Below are positions 8,717 through 18,390 of a DNA stretch of 64,000 nucleotides, in pieces. The stretch comes from Thermoplasmata archaeon (GTDB lineage Archaea; Thermoplasmatota; Thermoplasmata; Thermoplasmatales; Thermoplasmataceae), in the NCBI GenBank assembly GCA_021818715.1, contig JAKATN010000005.1, positions 1-64,000 of the forward strand, written 5' to 3'. Position 1 is the stretch's first letter, and every line of letters begins with the position of its first letter. The position numbers and the translations under genes are program-made. The notes below the pieces were generated by a model, which was not told the DNA's origin, ran no database searches, and saw only the letters and a program-made list of their open reading frames with translations.

Positions 8717-9271
8717 TCATGCCTGGAGCAAACGCTTCAGGCTTTCAAATTCCTCCTCGTTTATCTCTCCTTTAGCCAGTCGGAGCTTTAATGCCTTCAG
8801 TGGATCAGTTTCGGATGACGCGACCGGATGATCCGTTGCGTGCGTAATTCTGTTCTGGATAACAATGGACAGTGCTTTTGTCAAATCCCTGATTTTCCTC
8901 CTGAAAACCCACCTCTCCTTCACGCCTATGCCAGACAGAATGAGGACATCATCCATCACGCCTTCCTGGATCTCTATTGAAGAAAGTTGCCTGAACTGAA
9001 ATGTTCTTACCTCAAATGACATAAAACCCTTTGAGACCATAAGCAGGCGCATGTTGGAGATCACCAGCCATGCATGGCCGTACTGCCTCCCCCTGCTGGA
9101 TCCTCTTACATTAATATTTGACCCCTCGAAATGCGTGAGCCCCCAGGACCTGACGCTTGCCTCAATAACTTCTCCTGGCTGCAGGTAAGGCCTGAGCCTC
9201 AACAGATAAGATTCGGGCATATCCACGAATCTTGAATCCTGCCTTCCGGCCAAACTGGAAAACGTCTCCAC
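8717..9271 (-). CDS. PH-like domain protein with C-terminal SHOCT motif
   Basis: 184-aa soluble protein. Residues 25-150 form a beta-rich domain (YLQPGEVIEASVRSW, HAWLVISNMRLLMVSKG, QLSSIEIQEGVMDDVLIL) that resembles bacterial PH-like domains. The last 30 residues (DPLKALKLRLAKGEINEEEF, then ESLKRLLQ) are a typical SHOCT motif, a short helical oligomerisation element. No membrane segment is visible. Its stop codon abuts the stop of the surface repeat gene with no base between them (TGA at 8714-8716, then the complement of TGA at 8717-8719). Function is unknown; in other proteins SHOCT often marks envelope- or membrane-associated factors. Confidence 0.7.
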   Translation of the reverse strand: METFSSLAGRQDSRFVDMPESYLLRLRPYLQPGEVIEASVRSWGLTHFEGSNINVRGSSRGRQYGHAWLVISNMRLLMVSKGFMSFEVRTFQFRQLSSIEIQEGVMDDVLILSGIGVKERWVFRRKIRDLTKALSIVIQNRITHATDHPVASSETDPLKALKLRLAKGEINEEEFESLKRLLQA

Positions 9272-9377
9272 TGTGAGCTAGAACAATCACGGAATCTAAT
9301 AACTTTCGGGTAGCTGTCAGTCTTGAATCAGTGACACAGGTCTCAAAGAAAAAGATATGCAGGACCATTTTGAGAGT

Positions 9378-11489
9378 CTACAGGTTAAGCAGCACGGCGA
9401 GGTACTCAAACTGGAATGCCTGCAGGTTCAAACCGGTAAAACCTGTACCCGAAAGAGAAAGCGGCAGGGTAGAGATGTAAATACTGTCAGATCCAACTAT
9501 TACCCTGAAGGGAAGACCCTGCAATTGCCAGTGAGTCCCGCTTGGATTTGAGTTGAATGATGCGCCAGCAGTGCTATAGTATTGATATAGCGAGTAATTC
9601 CAGGCAGCTACCGATGGAGTTCTGATCACCACTGTCATGTTGTTGAGCAGTATGCTTGTAACAGTGGCAGAATAGAGCTTTCCACCACTGAGTATGTTGA
9701 GCACCTGCCCTCTTGTCCAGATCTGATTGTTAAGGCTTGTTACCCTTCCAGAGAGCAGGAAGCTACCTGTCTGGGAGATAGAGGTTTCAGATCCTGACAT
9801 GTTTATGATGGTAGAACTCAAAGTGTACAGCCCTTTTGCACCTTTGATGTCAAGAGGCAGGTTACTCAATATGTGCCCTGACGAATTTCCAGATCCCTGC
9901 TCTAGAGGTAAGCCGTCTTGCAGGTAGTAATAATTCTGTGAGACAAATTGAGTGGTTCCGTATGACTCAATCTCCCCTGTGCTGTTAAGGGTATCAACGG
10001 GCTTGAAGTTGTTGTCGGCAGATGCAAACTGATTGGTAATGCTTGTACTCCCTGAAATAACCGAAACTGTTCCACTGTTCCAGTTTGGAACGAATATCTG
10101 GCCGGTGATTGGATCCCAGTCCATGGCATTTGGACCGTTACCAGGTCCTGCATTGCTTGGGTAATTTGCAACGAAACCAACATACTTTCCCGTTACGCCG
10201 TTGAACAGATATACTGAACTATTTCCGAAGTCAGCAACGTAGACCATCTGGTTCGCACGATCGTACACAAGTGAAACAGGGGTATCAAATTGACCATAAT
10301 AGGCGGTTAGTTGCTGATCGTTTGCGCCGTTAAGCGAAAACACGGTTCTACCTCCCGGATAACTGTAATAATAATTGCTCAATGGTTCATTTCCGTAGCT
10401 AATATAAGATTCCGTGGCGAAAATAGATCCCGTGGAAGTATCATAGGCTAGGCTCCAAGGTGTTTCTGCATAGAGGTATCCTATAACCTGTTCAACTATG
10501 GGATTGATGATGGCAATTCCCTCAGGGCCCCCTCCCAACGCAACATACACATACCCGTTTGCCGGGTCATATGATATGCTGGACGGTATTACGCCGCTGC
10601 CCGAAGTCGAAGGGTGTGCTACCACGATATAGCCAGTCTGGGCAAAAGTTGTGGCATTCAGGGTGACCACAGCTCCCCCATATACGCTGAAATATGTGGT
10701 TATCATAACAGAATTCAAGTAAGGCACAAATGTGACATCGTCCGGTGCTGACGAGAAATATACTGTCTGCACAACTTTCAATGAATTTCCATCAATGACC
10801 TGAATAAACCCGTTCTGGAAAGTTGGGGCTTGATTGCCAAAGTTGTAGGGGGCTGAAAGGTTTCCCTCCGCGATAAATATTAGATTGTTATATGGGTCAA
10901 AAGCCATGCCAGATGGATATCCACTCAGCGGGATAGAGGCACCCACTGTGTCTGTTGCGCCATTCAGTACGCTTACATATCCTGGGGAAATTGTGCCTTG
11001 AGAATCAGACGTATAGTTGGAGTTCAAAACAAATATCAGGTTATTCACTGTGTCCACTACCACACCATTTGGGTTCTGGCCCACTGGCACATTGGCAACC
11101 AGTTTATTTGAAACCACCCCGCTTGGGGTGCTGTTGCTGAACGTTGCCTCGATTGTTACGTTATAGTGAAGGGAAAGGCTGAAACCTTTCGAATAAGACA
11201 GCGTCGAAGAAGTTGGGTTATTGAAGAAGGCACCCTGAATCCCCATCGGGATATTCTGGTGTACAATTGAATTATTCTGGATGTCGGTTGCCGTCAGCTG
11301 ATTTGAGAATCCAGAAAGTGCCTGCTTTGTACTCACTTCGAATTGAGTTTCATTCAATCCGCTGGCGTAAGGCACATACCACAGAATGAAGGAACCCGAG
11401 ATAGTGACCACTATGGAGAAGACGAATAGAGTGCCGATGATTTCGGAGACCCCGTGATCTCCTTTTTTCATTAACCTAGGTTTCTTCAT
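9378..11489 (-). CDS. Pilin-like protein with a seven-bladed YVTN beta-propeller
   Basis: 703-aa surface protein, third gene of the operon. The N-terminus is a type IV pilin/archaellin-type (class III) signal: basic MKKPRLMKKGDHG, then VSEIIGTLFVFSIVVTISGS, then FILWYVP. Cleavage is expected after the Gly before VSEIIG. From about residue 130 to 480 I count seven YVTN-type repeats: VVDTVNNLIFVLN, MAFDPYNNLIFIAE, VTFVPYLNSVMITT, ISYDPANGYVYVAL, LAYDTSTGSIFATE, LVYDRANQMVYVAD and MDWDPITGQIFVPN. That number fits one closed propeller. A beta-rich domain ends in LQAFQFEYLAVLLNL, similar to the ends of the other two proteins of the operon. It starts 9 nt after the 1211-aa gene. Fusion of a pilin N-terminus to a propeller suggests a tip or decoration subunit (inference). 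Confidence 0.78.
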   Translation of the reverse strand: MKKPRLMKKGDHGVSEIIGTLFVFSIVVTISGSFILWYVPYASGLNETQFEVSTKQALSGFSNQLTATDIQNNSIVHQNIPMGIQGAFFNNPTSSTLSYSKGFSLSLHYNVTIEATFSNSTPSGVVSNKLVANVPVGQNPNGVVVDTVNNLIFVLNSNYTSDSQGTISPGYVSVLNGATDTVGASIPLSGYPSGMAFDPYNNLIFIAEGNLSAPYNFGNQAPTFQNGFIQVIDGNSLKVVQTVYFSSAPDDVTFVPYLNSVMITTYFSVYGGAVVTLNATTFAQTGYIVVAHPSTSGSGVIPSSISYDPANGYVYVALGGGPEGIAIINPIVEQVIGYLYAETPWSLAYDTSTGSIFATESYISYGNEPLSNYYYSYPGGRTVFSLNGANDQQLTAYYGQFDTPVSLVYDRANQMVYVADFGNSSVYLFNGVTGKYVGFVANYPSNAGPGNGPNAMDWDPITGQIFVPNWNSGTVSVISGSTSITNQFASADNNFKPVDTLNSTGEIESYGTTQFVSQNYYYLQDGLPLEQGSGNSSGHILSNLPLDIKGAKGLYTLSSTIINMSGSETSISQTGSFLLSGRVTSLNNQIWTRGQVLNILSGGKLYSATVTSILLNNMTVVIRTPSVAAWNYSLYQYYSTAGASFNSNPSGTHWQLQGLPFRVIVGSDSIYISTLPLSLSGTGFTGLNLQAFQFEYLAVLLNL

Positions 11490-11498
11490 CTTTTGCCC

Positions 11499-14400
11499 TC
11501 AGACATTTATCACCTGCAGACTCTCATACACAATATTCACTGAATAGAGTGACATGTAATCCTGGGCTGGCATGGTTATGGACAGTTTAGTCCCGGCAGG
11601 ATCGAGGGTAACGTTCAGCGGAAAACCGGAAAAGGCCCAGGAATAAAGATTGCCCTTCATGTCTTTATTGAATTCCGAGAAGAGCACCCTGTCAATTTCA
11701 CTTGCATAGTTTGAATTGATCACGTAAGAGAAATGTATCAGCGTAAGGTTTGTGACCATTGCAGGATATGGATTTCCGTAAAGATCATAATGGGTAAACT
11801 TCTCGCCCTGATATCTGTGATTACTTTCGAATTGGGATACGCTGAGCGTGAGCTGGTTGGTTTCAATCCCTGAGGCGGAAGAAGTCTGCCCTCCAAGATT
11901 TAGCAGGAAGGAGGAGAAAAATAACTTTCCGGAATTATTGACAATTGAGATGGGTACATTGGCTGAGCTTGTAACGTACTGATTGTTGGAATAGTTTGAA
12001 AGCACCATCCCATCCTGCATGTAGTAAGCGACAGGATTAACAAATGCCGTGTACCCGTAAGCAGTAAGCTGCCCGCCTCCTGTTAATGTAGATACATTTA
12101 TAGTCCCCGGTTTCTGGTTGAAATAGATGCTGCCGCCGTTGATAATTGTCATTTTGTTGGAAAGTGTGTCGAGAGCATAAATGAGCCCATTTTCGCTATC
12201 ATAAGCCAGCGCAGAAGGGTCATTCCCAGTTGCGATGGAATTTATGGTCTGGGAAGTGAACGTGTTTTCAAGAGTGATATTGTTGGAATTGTTGTTTCCA
12301 ATATACACGTAACCATTGCCGTTATCCATTGTAAGGCCCATCGGGTATGCTGGTACATTCGCAGATTCGACGCTGAAAGTTCCCTTGTTGTTATTGAGAA
12401 CGTCTATTACGGATACATTCCCCGAACCGGAGTTGCCCACATATATGTTGTTGTCGAGTGGGTCGTACACAATATCTCTTGGCAGCAGTCCAACACGGTA
12501 GAAATGGTAGAACGGATATGCTGTTGAAGAGAGATTTATTGCACTAACATTTGCATTACCATAGAAGGTAACATACATAATATTGCGATAGACCAGCGGA
12601 CTTATCACTGCTGCGGTAGGGTATGGTGGTGATGAAGAGCTTGAAGCTGGGCTTTTGTATTCTATTTCGTATCCGAACTGCACGTTGCTGTCCTGAACAA
12701 AAAATCCGTTACTGTTGAAATGGAAGCTGCTGATATCATTAAGTTGTAAGGCCTTTGAGGAGGATGTACTTGCCAGAACCCAGTTTAAAGTGGAGGTACA
12801 GTCCACATTAATATAATAAGTTCCAGCCGGCAGACTAAAGAGGCTTATGGGAATTGATTCCATGAACCCCTTTCTGCCGCCCTTATTCACCGAAATGGGG
12901 ACACTAACTGAAAACTCGCTGTTCCATTCAGAGGATGTTAAATTTCCGGTTCCAATACCCACTGTTAAGGTGCCGCTGCCCTTCAGCTGAAGCGACAAAT
13001 AATTTACAGATCCACCGGCAATCATTTTGAATTCCTCAGAACCGCTGCTGTAGTAGGGAGGCTTTTCCCTTCCAAATTGCCCCTTAGGGCCTTTGACATA
13101 GGAATATTCCGCGGGGTAGGAAGGAGACGGATTAATCGTAAAAGTATAGGTTGTAAATTGATTCTTCCCGATCTGAACGATTTGCGTAATATTCCCACTG
13201 CCATTGTCCAGAACATAAACCGACTGGTTATGCGGATCGTAGACAGCGTATGACGGATCAGGAAACAGCCGAGGAACAGTACCAGGAGCTACAAGTGAGA
13301 TATTTGCAACAGTATATCCCGCCGATGGGTTTCCCAGCGAAGGATTAATTATAGTAACGTTCTCGGAGAGATTGTTGGTGACGTACAGGTAACCATTGGA
13401 GGGATCGTATGCAACGCTTGTGGGCTCCTGCCCGACGCCGTAATTTCCTACTACTGTATAGTTATTAAGGGTATCAATCACAATAACATTATCCGAACCT
13501 GAATTTACCACAGCAAGATACTGTGTCCCGTTAATATAAGTGATTGCGACCGGATCGTTCAACATATTATTCCACACATATGAAGGGGGAGAGGACCCGG
13601 AAATACCAGAAATAGGAAGGAACACCGTATTGGAGGTAAAATTGCTAGAAATAATCAGTTGTCCGGCGCTGATATCAAGAGCATCTGGACCTTCAAGATA
13701 AGGAAGAGTGCCATTTGGATAATTGAAACTCATTGCCTTGTCTATCTGGTAAGCTCCGGATCCGGAATTATACAAAGCAACAATCGGTGAATAATAGAAT
13801 CCTCCCGTTCCATTAAATGAGACATTATATCCTGTGACGTAAACTGTAGATGTCCCTGCTTGAGAGCTTGCATTTATAGCTATGGCAAGCGGCTCTGAGA
13901 TATTCAGATTTACTGTGCCGGAAACCGCAGGCGTACCCAATGCCGCGTTCACCACTGTCATCTTTCCGCTTTGAGGGCCGGCACCGTTAATAGCCTGATT
14001 TGGATGGGGAATTCCCGAAGAAGTGAGCAGGTAACTGGAATCTGTCACCAAAATATTTTGTGAAACAGGATCATAGGCTATTCCATAAGGTTCGGGGACA
14101 GATGAAACATAAGAGAGCAGTGGGGCCGTAAAGGAACCACCGGAACTGCCAATAGAAATACCCAGCACAGTCAGGCTGTTCTGCCAGTAATCAGTCGAAA
14201 ATATCTCAAGGTATAAGCCCGATAGGCCTGAGACGGCAATTACATTGCTCTCTTCCAGTCCAGCAGGGGGAAGGCTTGTCTCAATTAGGTTAACGGTGGA
14301 AGTATCGCTTAAGTCGATTATTGCGATATCAGGCGTGTAGCCTGCGCTAACCCCTCCTGACGTGAGGTTCATTACGCTGACATAGAGGTAACCTCCAGAA

Positions 14401-15134
14401 CCAGAAGGCTGGGGAACAAAGGTTATCCCGCTGGGATACAGCAACTGGGTGTTCAGACCACCTGAATTGATAGTGTTTACTATTTTGTTGCTCTCTGTAT
14501 TAAATACGGTAATCGTGGAAAACAGATACCCGTTGTAATTGGTGTAAGCAAAAAAATTTGAAATGTAAAGATTGCCGTTTTGCTGATCATAGGCTATCCC
14601 GCTTGGATTAAGGCCGACCCTGAAGTTGCCAATAACGGTATGGGTCGTATCGTCAATTTCTTCCATGCTGTTCGAGTTGTAGTCAATTATGTAAGTAATT
14701 CCATTTTCGGTAAGGGACTGAGAAGGTCCCAGTCCGTTCATGTCGGGGATGGTACCTACCACTTCGTTTGTGATGGCAGTGGGAACCGTGTTCTCAAGCA
14801 ACTTGTAGTTTATCCCTAAACCATAGGAAAGAGAGGCGCTGAACCCACCTTCCTGATATGCTATAGACGATGGTTGCGAAGGCGACAGCAAAGTTCCCTG
14901 AATGCCCAAAGGAATATTCTGGGAGATCACGTCCCCGTAGGAGAGGGAGGGAGACTCGATCTGAGAAATCAGAGAAACAAGTGAAGCCTGGGATTCCTGC
15001 TGGAATTGCTGTTCATATGCACCCTCGGTATTCGGAACGTACCACAGTTCCAGTGCAGAAAAAGATGTGATGACCATTGCAAAGACCAGCATGGTCCCTA
15101 TGATCTCAGACACACCGGCTTCATGCTTTCGCAC
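11499..15134 (-). CDS. Giant pilin-like protein with multiple YVTN-type propeller repeats
   Basis: 1211-aa surface protein, second gene of the operon. The N-terminus MRKHEAG then VSEIIGTMLVFAMVITSFSA then LELWYVP is again a class III signal with Glu at +3 of the predicted mature form. Propeller-type repeats (SGIAYDQQNGNLYISN, YGIAYDPVSQNILVTD, TSVAYDPSNGYLYVTN, YAVYDPHNQSVYVLD, RDIVYDPLDNNIYVGN, LTMDNGNGYVYIGN, ALAYDSENGLIYALD) occur in two blocks. A non-repeat beta domain of about 170 aa separates them (around 12600-13100). The C-terminus ends YESLQVINV. Start is GTG at 15134, in a tight operon (39 nt after the upstream gene, 9 nt before the next). Confidence 0.76.
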   Translation of the reverse strand: MRKHEAGVSEIIGTMLVFAMVITSFSALELWYVPNTEGAYEQQFQQESQASLVSLISQIESPSLSYGDVISQNIPLGIQGTLLSPSQPSSIAYQEGGFSASLSYGLGINYKLLENTVPTAITNEVVGTIPDMNGLGPSQSLTENGITYIIDYNSNSMEEIDDTTHTVIGNFRVGLNPSGIAYDQQNGNLYISNFFAYTNYNGYLFSTITVFNTESNKIVNTINSGGLNTQLLYPSGITFVPQPSGSGGYLYVSVMNLTSGGVSAGYTPDIAIIDLSDTSTVNLIETSLPPAGLEESNVIAVSGLSGLYLEIFSTDYWQNSLTVLGISIGSSGGSFTAPLLSYVSSVPEPYGIAYDPVSQNILVTDSSYLLTSSGIPHPNQAINGAGPQSGKMTVVNAALGTPAVSGTVNLNISEPLAIAINASSQAGTSTVYVTGYNVSFNGTGGFYYSPIVALYNSGSGAYQIDKAMSFNYPNGTLPYLEGPDALDISAGQLIISSNFTSNTVFLPISGISGSSPPSYVWNNMLNDPVAITYINGTQYLAVVNSGSDNVIVIDTLNNYTVVGNYGVGQEPTSVAYDPSNGYLYVTNNLSENVTIINPSLGNPSAGYTVANISLVAPGTVPRLFPDPSYAVYDPHNQSVYVLDNGSGNITQIVQIGKNQFTTYTFTINPSPSYPAEYSYVKGPKGQFGREKPPYYSSGSEEFKMIAGGSVNYLSLQLKGSGTLTVGIGTGNLTSSEWNSEFSVSVPISVNKGGRKGFMESIPISLFSLPAGTYYINVDCTSTLNWVLASTSSSKALQLNDISSFHFNSNGFFVQDSNVQFGYEIEYKSPASSSSSPPYPTAAVISPLVYRNIMYVTFYGNANVSAINLSSTAYPFYHFYRVGLLPRDIVYDPLDNNIYVGNSGSGNVSVIDVLNNNKGTFSVESANVPAYPMGLTMDNGNGYVYIGNNNSNNITLENTFTSQTINSIATGNDPSALAYDSENGLIYALDTLSNKMTIINGGSIYFNQKPGTINVSTLTGGGQLTAYGYTAFVNPVAYYMQDGMVLSNYSNNQYVTSSANVPISIVNNSGKLFFSSFLLNLGGQTSSASGIETNQLTLSVSQFESNHRYQGEKFTHYDLYGNPYPAMVTNLTLIHFSYVINSNYASEIDRVLFSEFNKDMKGNLYSWAFSGFPLNVTLDPAGTKLSITMPAQDYMSLYSVNIVYESLQVINV

Positions 15135-15173
15135 ATAGTGTTAAGTGAATGGTGAGAAATAAACTTTTCAGAT

Positions 15174-16166
15174 TCAGATCTGAAGCAGCCTGAGAACAAA
15201 GTACCCGAAATTGACAGAAAATGGATACAGGATATGGGTTATGCCTATGTTCAATAGGTTGCCTTTCGGGTTAGCCGTAATGTCGATAGAGCCAATGGAT
15301 GAGGGTTGCCAGCTGAATGGCTTGTTTTCCCAAGCGTGCTGGCTTGCGGTTAAGTTATAAAGAGAAGCAAGTGCATAATTCCATGCAAACGCCTGCGGCG
15401 ATACAATGGTGTAGTTGAACGAGTTAAGCGTAATGTTATCCACGATTGCCGAGGTATAACCACCTGTCAGGTTGGAGACTGTAACGTTTTCACCGAGGAA
15501 GAAACTGCTCTGGTTTATGTTAGAGTACTGCATGGTCATGAGGGTTACGCCATACCCTCCGGTAGAGGAATTGGTTCCTTCGATGGAAAACTGCGATGCA
15601 TTCAGATATAGGTTCTTGGCGTGGCCGCCAAATGAAATGGGAAGGGAACCAACTATTTCAGAATAATTGGAAGCGGGCTGCTGAAGGATTATAGTGTCAG
15701 ACTGGTAGTAAAAATTGGTAGGGGTGACAAATGGTGTTTCTGTATCAAGGTAGAACTCCCCTGTGCAGTTGAATGTATAATTCATAGGTATAGTGCGTAT
15801 AACCTTGTCATAGGATACAGTGACACTCATGTTATACGACATTGTGATTATGAACCCAGATCCGTTGGAGTACCCTATAAAGGAATCTGTACTCGATGAA
15901 AATGGGGGAGTACCGGGAACTCCAAGCGTGAAACTTTGGCCGACGAAATCGTTGGGATATGGTGTCGTGTTGCTGATCTGATCCTGCAGCTGTAGGAAGG
16001 AATTCTCGGTTTCACTGATATACTGTAGATCCTGCTGCTGCCCATTGGATGGCACATACCACAGTACGTAAGCAGTCATCAGAGAGGCAACTATCACAAA
16101 GGTAAGCAATGCACCGATTATGACGGCAACCGCACCATCCCTTTTTCTGACTGGAAGTTTTGCCAA
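15174..16166 (-). CDS. Pilin-like surface protein, first gene of operon
   Basis: 330-aa protein with a class III type signal: MAKLPVRKRDGA then VAVIIGALLTFVIVASLMTA then YVLWYVP. The +5 Glu-like residue seen in the other two (VSEIIG) is replaced here (VAVIIG). The rest is Ser/Thr/Asn-rich, probably beta, with many sequons, and ends FGYFVLRLLQI. There are no propeller repeats, so this could be the main filament or base subunit while the two following proteins are adhesive (inference). The start is TTG at 16166. A TATA-like AGATATATCGG about 25 nt upstream supports a leaderless start there. No prepilin peptidase or assembly ATPase gene is in the window. Confidence 0.72.
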   Translation of the reverse strand: MAKLPVRKRDGAVAVIIGALLTFVIVASLMTAYVLWYVPSNGQQQDLQYISETENSFLQLQDQISNTTPYPNDFVGQSFTLGVPGTPPFSSSTDSFIGYSNGSGFIITMSYNMSVTVSYDKVIRTIPMNYTFNCTGEFYLDTETPFVTPTNFYYQSDTIILQQPASNYSEIVGSLPISFGGHAKNLYLNASQFSIEGTNSSTGGYGVTLMTMQYSNINQSSFFLGENVTVSNLTGGYTSAIVDNITLNSFNYTIVSPQAFAWNYALASLYNLTASQHAWENKPFSWQPSSIGSIDITANPKGNLLNIGITHILYPFSVNFGYFVLRLLQI

Positions 16167-16187
16167 CTATGAGAGCATGCAATTGCC

Positions 16188-16200
16188 CGATATATCTATT
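16188..16200 (-). promoter_or_regulatory. TATA-like box of the pilin-propeller operon
   Basis: On the minus strand AATAGATATATCGG lies about 25 nt upstream of the TTG start at 16166. That is the spacing expected for a leaderless archaeal transcript. No other TATA-like box is seen in the short gaps inside the operon. Confidence 0.42.
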
Positions 16201-16386
16201 TTCGGTAATGGCTTATCGCGATATAGCAATCACGAAAGTGGAATGCACCTGAACCAAAGTTCAAAATTTCATTCCGGGGGAAAGGATAATTAAAATTATA
16301 TTATGATTGACCTATTGGAGATAAGTGTTTCCTGAAATCTGCATACTATTGTCCGCGGAAATCTCTCACCAGCTAGAGGTGGAATC

Positions 16387-17775
16387 GTGACGGGCATGGT
16401 TTCCCCTCTAGATTACAGATATGGGAGGGATGAGGTAAAGAGGATATTCACGGAGGAGCACAGGTTTGAACTCATGCTCGAAGTCGAGCTTGCCATATGC
16501 CAGGCTGAGGAGGAACTAAATCTAATTCCCTCCGGGATTTCTGAAAAGGTACGTGCTGCATTGAATTCTGGAAAAGTCAAACTCAGCAGGGCAAAGGAAA
16601 TTGAGGCAGAGATCAGGCATGACGTGATGGCTGTCGTGAAAGCAATGAGCGAGGCAATCCCTGACGCTGCGCCATATATACATGTGGGTGCTACTTCTCA
16701 GGACGTCAGCGACACTGTTACAGCAGTGCAACTGAGAGATTTCCTCCCAATTCTGATCGGAGACCTGTTGAACCTCCAGAGCACCATCTCAGGACTTGTC
16801 AGTAGATATAGGGATACCATAATGGTGGGAAGAACACACGGCCAGCATGCAAGCCCCATCACGTTTGGGCTTAAAATGGCAGTATACCTCTCGGAGATAA
16901 ACAGGCATCTCGAAAGACTTATTGAATCAGGCAAGAGATTCCTGGTTGGCAAGTTCATGGGGCCCGTTGGTACAGGCGGGTTTATCGGGGAGCAATCCCT
17001 GAAGCTTCAGGAGAAGATCATGTCCGGGCTCAGGCTGAATCCCGAGAGCAACCCGACGCAACTTGTAAACAGGGACAGATACCTTGAACTCCTGTCCATT
17101 ATAGCAATGATAACGGTCACCCTTGAAAAATTATTCACTGAGATAAGGAACCTTCAAAGGCCGGAAATTGGCGAGGTTGCAGAGTCTTTTGATCCAAAAT
17201 CACAGGTTGGATCATCCTCCATGCCAAGTAAAACCAACCCTATAGACTCAGAGAACATATGCAGCCTGAGCCGGCTCACAAGATCATTCATATTGCCAGA
17301 ATATGAATCCTCAATACAGTGGCATGAAAGAGACCTGACTAACAGCGCTTCAGAAAGATTTGTGATACCATATACCTGTATCCTCATAGATCACGTTTGC
17401 TTCAAAAGCAACGATGTACTGCGCAAGCTTCGAGTACATGAGGATCGCATGAAGGCGAACATTGCCTCGGACGACCTTTCCATGTCTGAAGCAATTGTCA
17501 ACTTCCTCTGGAAACGGGGTATGTCGCGGCAGGATGCCCATGAAATTGTAAGGGAGGCGGCCATGAAATCAATAGAAAGTGGGTCGACCTTCAGGGATGC
17601 CCTCACTGTTTCGTTTGTCAAACATGGAATATCACGGGAGGGACTGCAAAAAGCATTCGAGCCGGCGGAATTCCTTGGGGCATCTGTGCAGATTTGCAGC
17701 GCAACGATAAAAGCTTCAGAGGAGACAGCGAAAAAGGCCAAAAAATACATTGAGGGGACTGGATGGATAATCTAG
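16387..17775 (+). CDS. purB: Adenylosuccinate lyase
   Basis: 462-aa lyase of the fumarase/aspartase superfamily. It releases fumarate from SAICAR and from adenylosuccinate in purine synthesis. Motifs seen: HVGATSQDVSDT (conserved region 1), MVGRTHGQHASPITFG (region 2, catalytic His) and the signature GSSSMPSKTNPIDSEN (region 3). GTG 16387 follows a GAGGTGG ribosome site by 4-5 nt; ATG 16396 is the alternative and loses only three residues. The downstream gene overlaps its last 13 nt. purC lies elsewhere in the window at 32.0-32.9 kb. Confidence 0.95.
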   Translation: MTGMVSPLDYRYGRDEVKRIFTEEHRFELMLEVELAICQAEEELNLIPSGISEKVRAALNSGKVKLSRAKEIEAEIRHDVMAVVKAMSEAIPDAAPYIHVGATSQDVSDTVTAVQLRDFLPILIGDLLNLQSTISGLVSRYRDTIMVGRTHGQHASPITFGLKMAVYLSEINRHLERLIESGKRFLVGKFMGPVGTGGFIGEQSLKLQEKIMSGLRLNPESNPTQLVNRDRYLELLSIIAMITVTLEKLFTEIRNLQRPEIGEVAESFDPKSQVGSSSMPSKTNPIDSENICSLSRLTRSFILPEYESSIQWHERDLTNSASERFVIPYTCILIDHVCFKSNDVLRKLRVHEDRMKANIASDDLSMSEAIVNFLWKRGMSRQDAHEIVREAAMKSIESGSTFRDALTVSFVKHGISREGLQKAFEPAEFLGASVQICSATIKASEETAKKAKKYIEGTGWII

Positions 17776-18356
17776 GGCAGGGAAAGAATCTGAAGGAAGG
17801 TATAATTGAATCCATCTCAAGTGAGGAGAAATCAATTGCGGGGATCATAAAGTACCTTGATGAACACGGAAACAAAGTTCACAGGCTGGTTTTGACCGGT
17901 TATCTGAGTGCGATGGTCGATTTTGGCTACCTGAGAGAGAAGAACCTGAAACCTTCTCGCATTTTTACATATGAAACTCCGGCAGGCCAGGATTTATACA
18001 GGGCGGTTGGAGGACTTTCAAAGACACAGGATGGGGAAAGTAGCGGTGACACATGTCTTCTCCTTCTTTATTTTCTTCTCGGCAGGCCCGTATTCATGAG
18101 GGAAATTGAAAGGTGCGGGGCAGACCTGCCTAAGGATTACAAGCAGGCAAATACAAGCAACAGGACAAAATACATAGAAATGCTCCTGAAGAAAGGCATC
18201 CGCATACCTGTCAATAATCCAATGATAGAACCAAAGAGCACCAACATTACGCAGCTGTGCCAGTTGCTCAGGCAGATGATTATTGATCATTTTGACACAA
18301 ACCAGATAGTAGATGAGGAGTCAGTGGGAAGACAGAAAACCCTTGACCAGGATTGA
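17763..18356 (+). CDS. Conserved-looking hypothetical protein, possible winged helix
   Basis: 197-aa soluble protein that overlaps the end of purB by 13 nt, so it is translated from the same mRNA. Residues 8-60 (EGIIESISSEEKSIAGIIKY, then VHRLVLTGYLSAMVDFGYL) look like a winged-helix fold: a helix, a recognition-helix-like segment and a possible wing (REKNLKPSRIFTYE). The rest is alpha-helical with two Cys (CLLLLYFLL, RCGADLP) and shows no metal motif I recognise. A DNA-binding regulator role is only an inference from the fold guess. Confidence 0.6.
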   Translation: MDNLGQGKNLKEGIIESISSEEKSIAGIIKYLDEHGNKVHRLVLTGYLSAMVDFGYLREKNLKPSRIFTYETPAGQDLYRAVGGLSKTQDGESSGDTCLLLLYFLLGRPVFMREIERCGADLPKDYKQANTSNRTKYIEMLLKKGIRIPVNNPMIEPKSTNITQLCQLLRQMIIDHFDTNQIVDEESVGRQKTLDQD

Positions 18357-18390
18357 TTACTTTTTTATTCCGGAGTAATATTGGCTGCAG

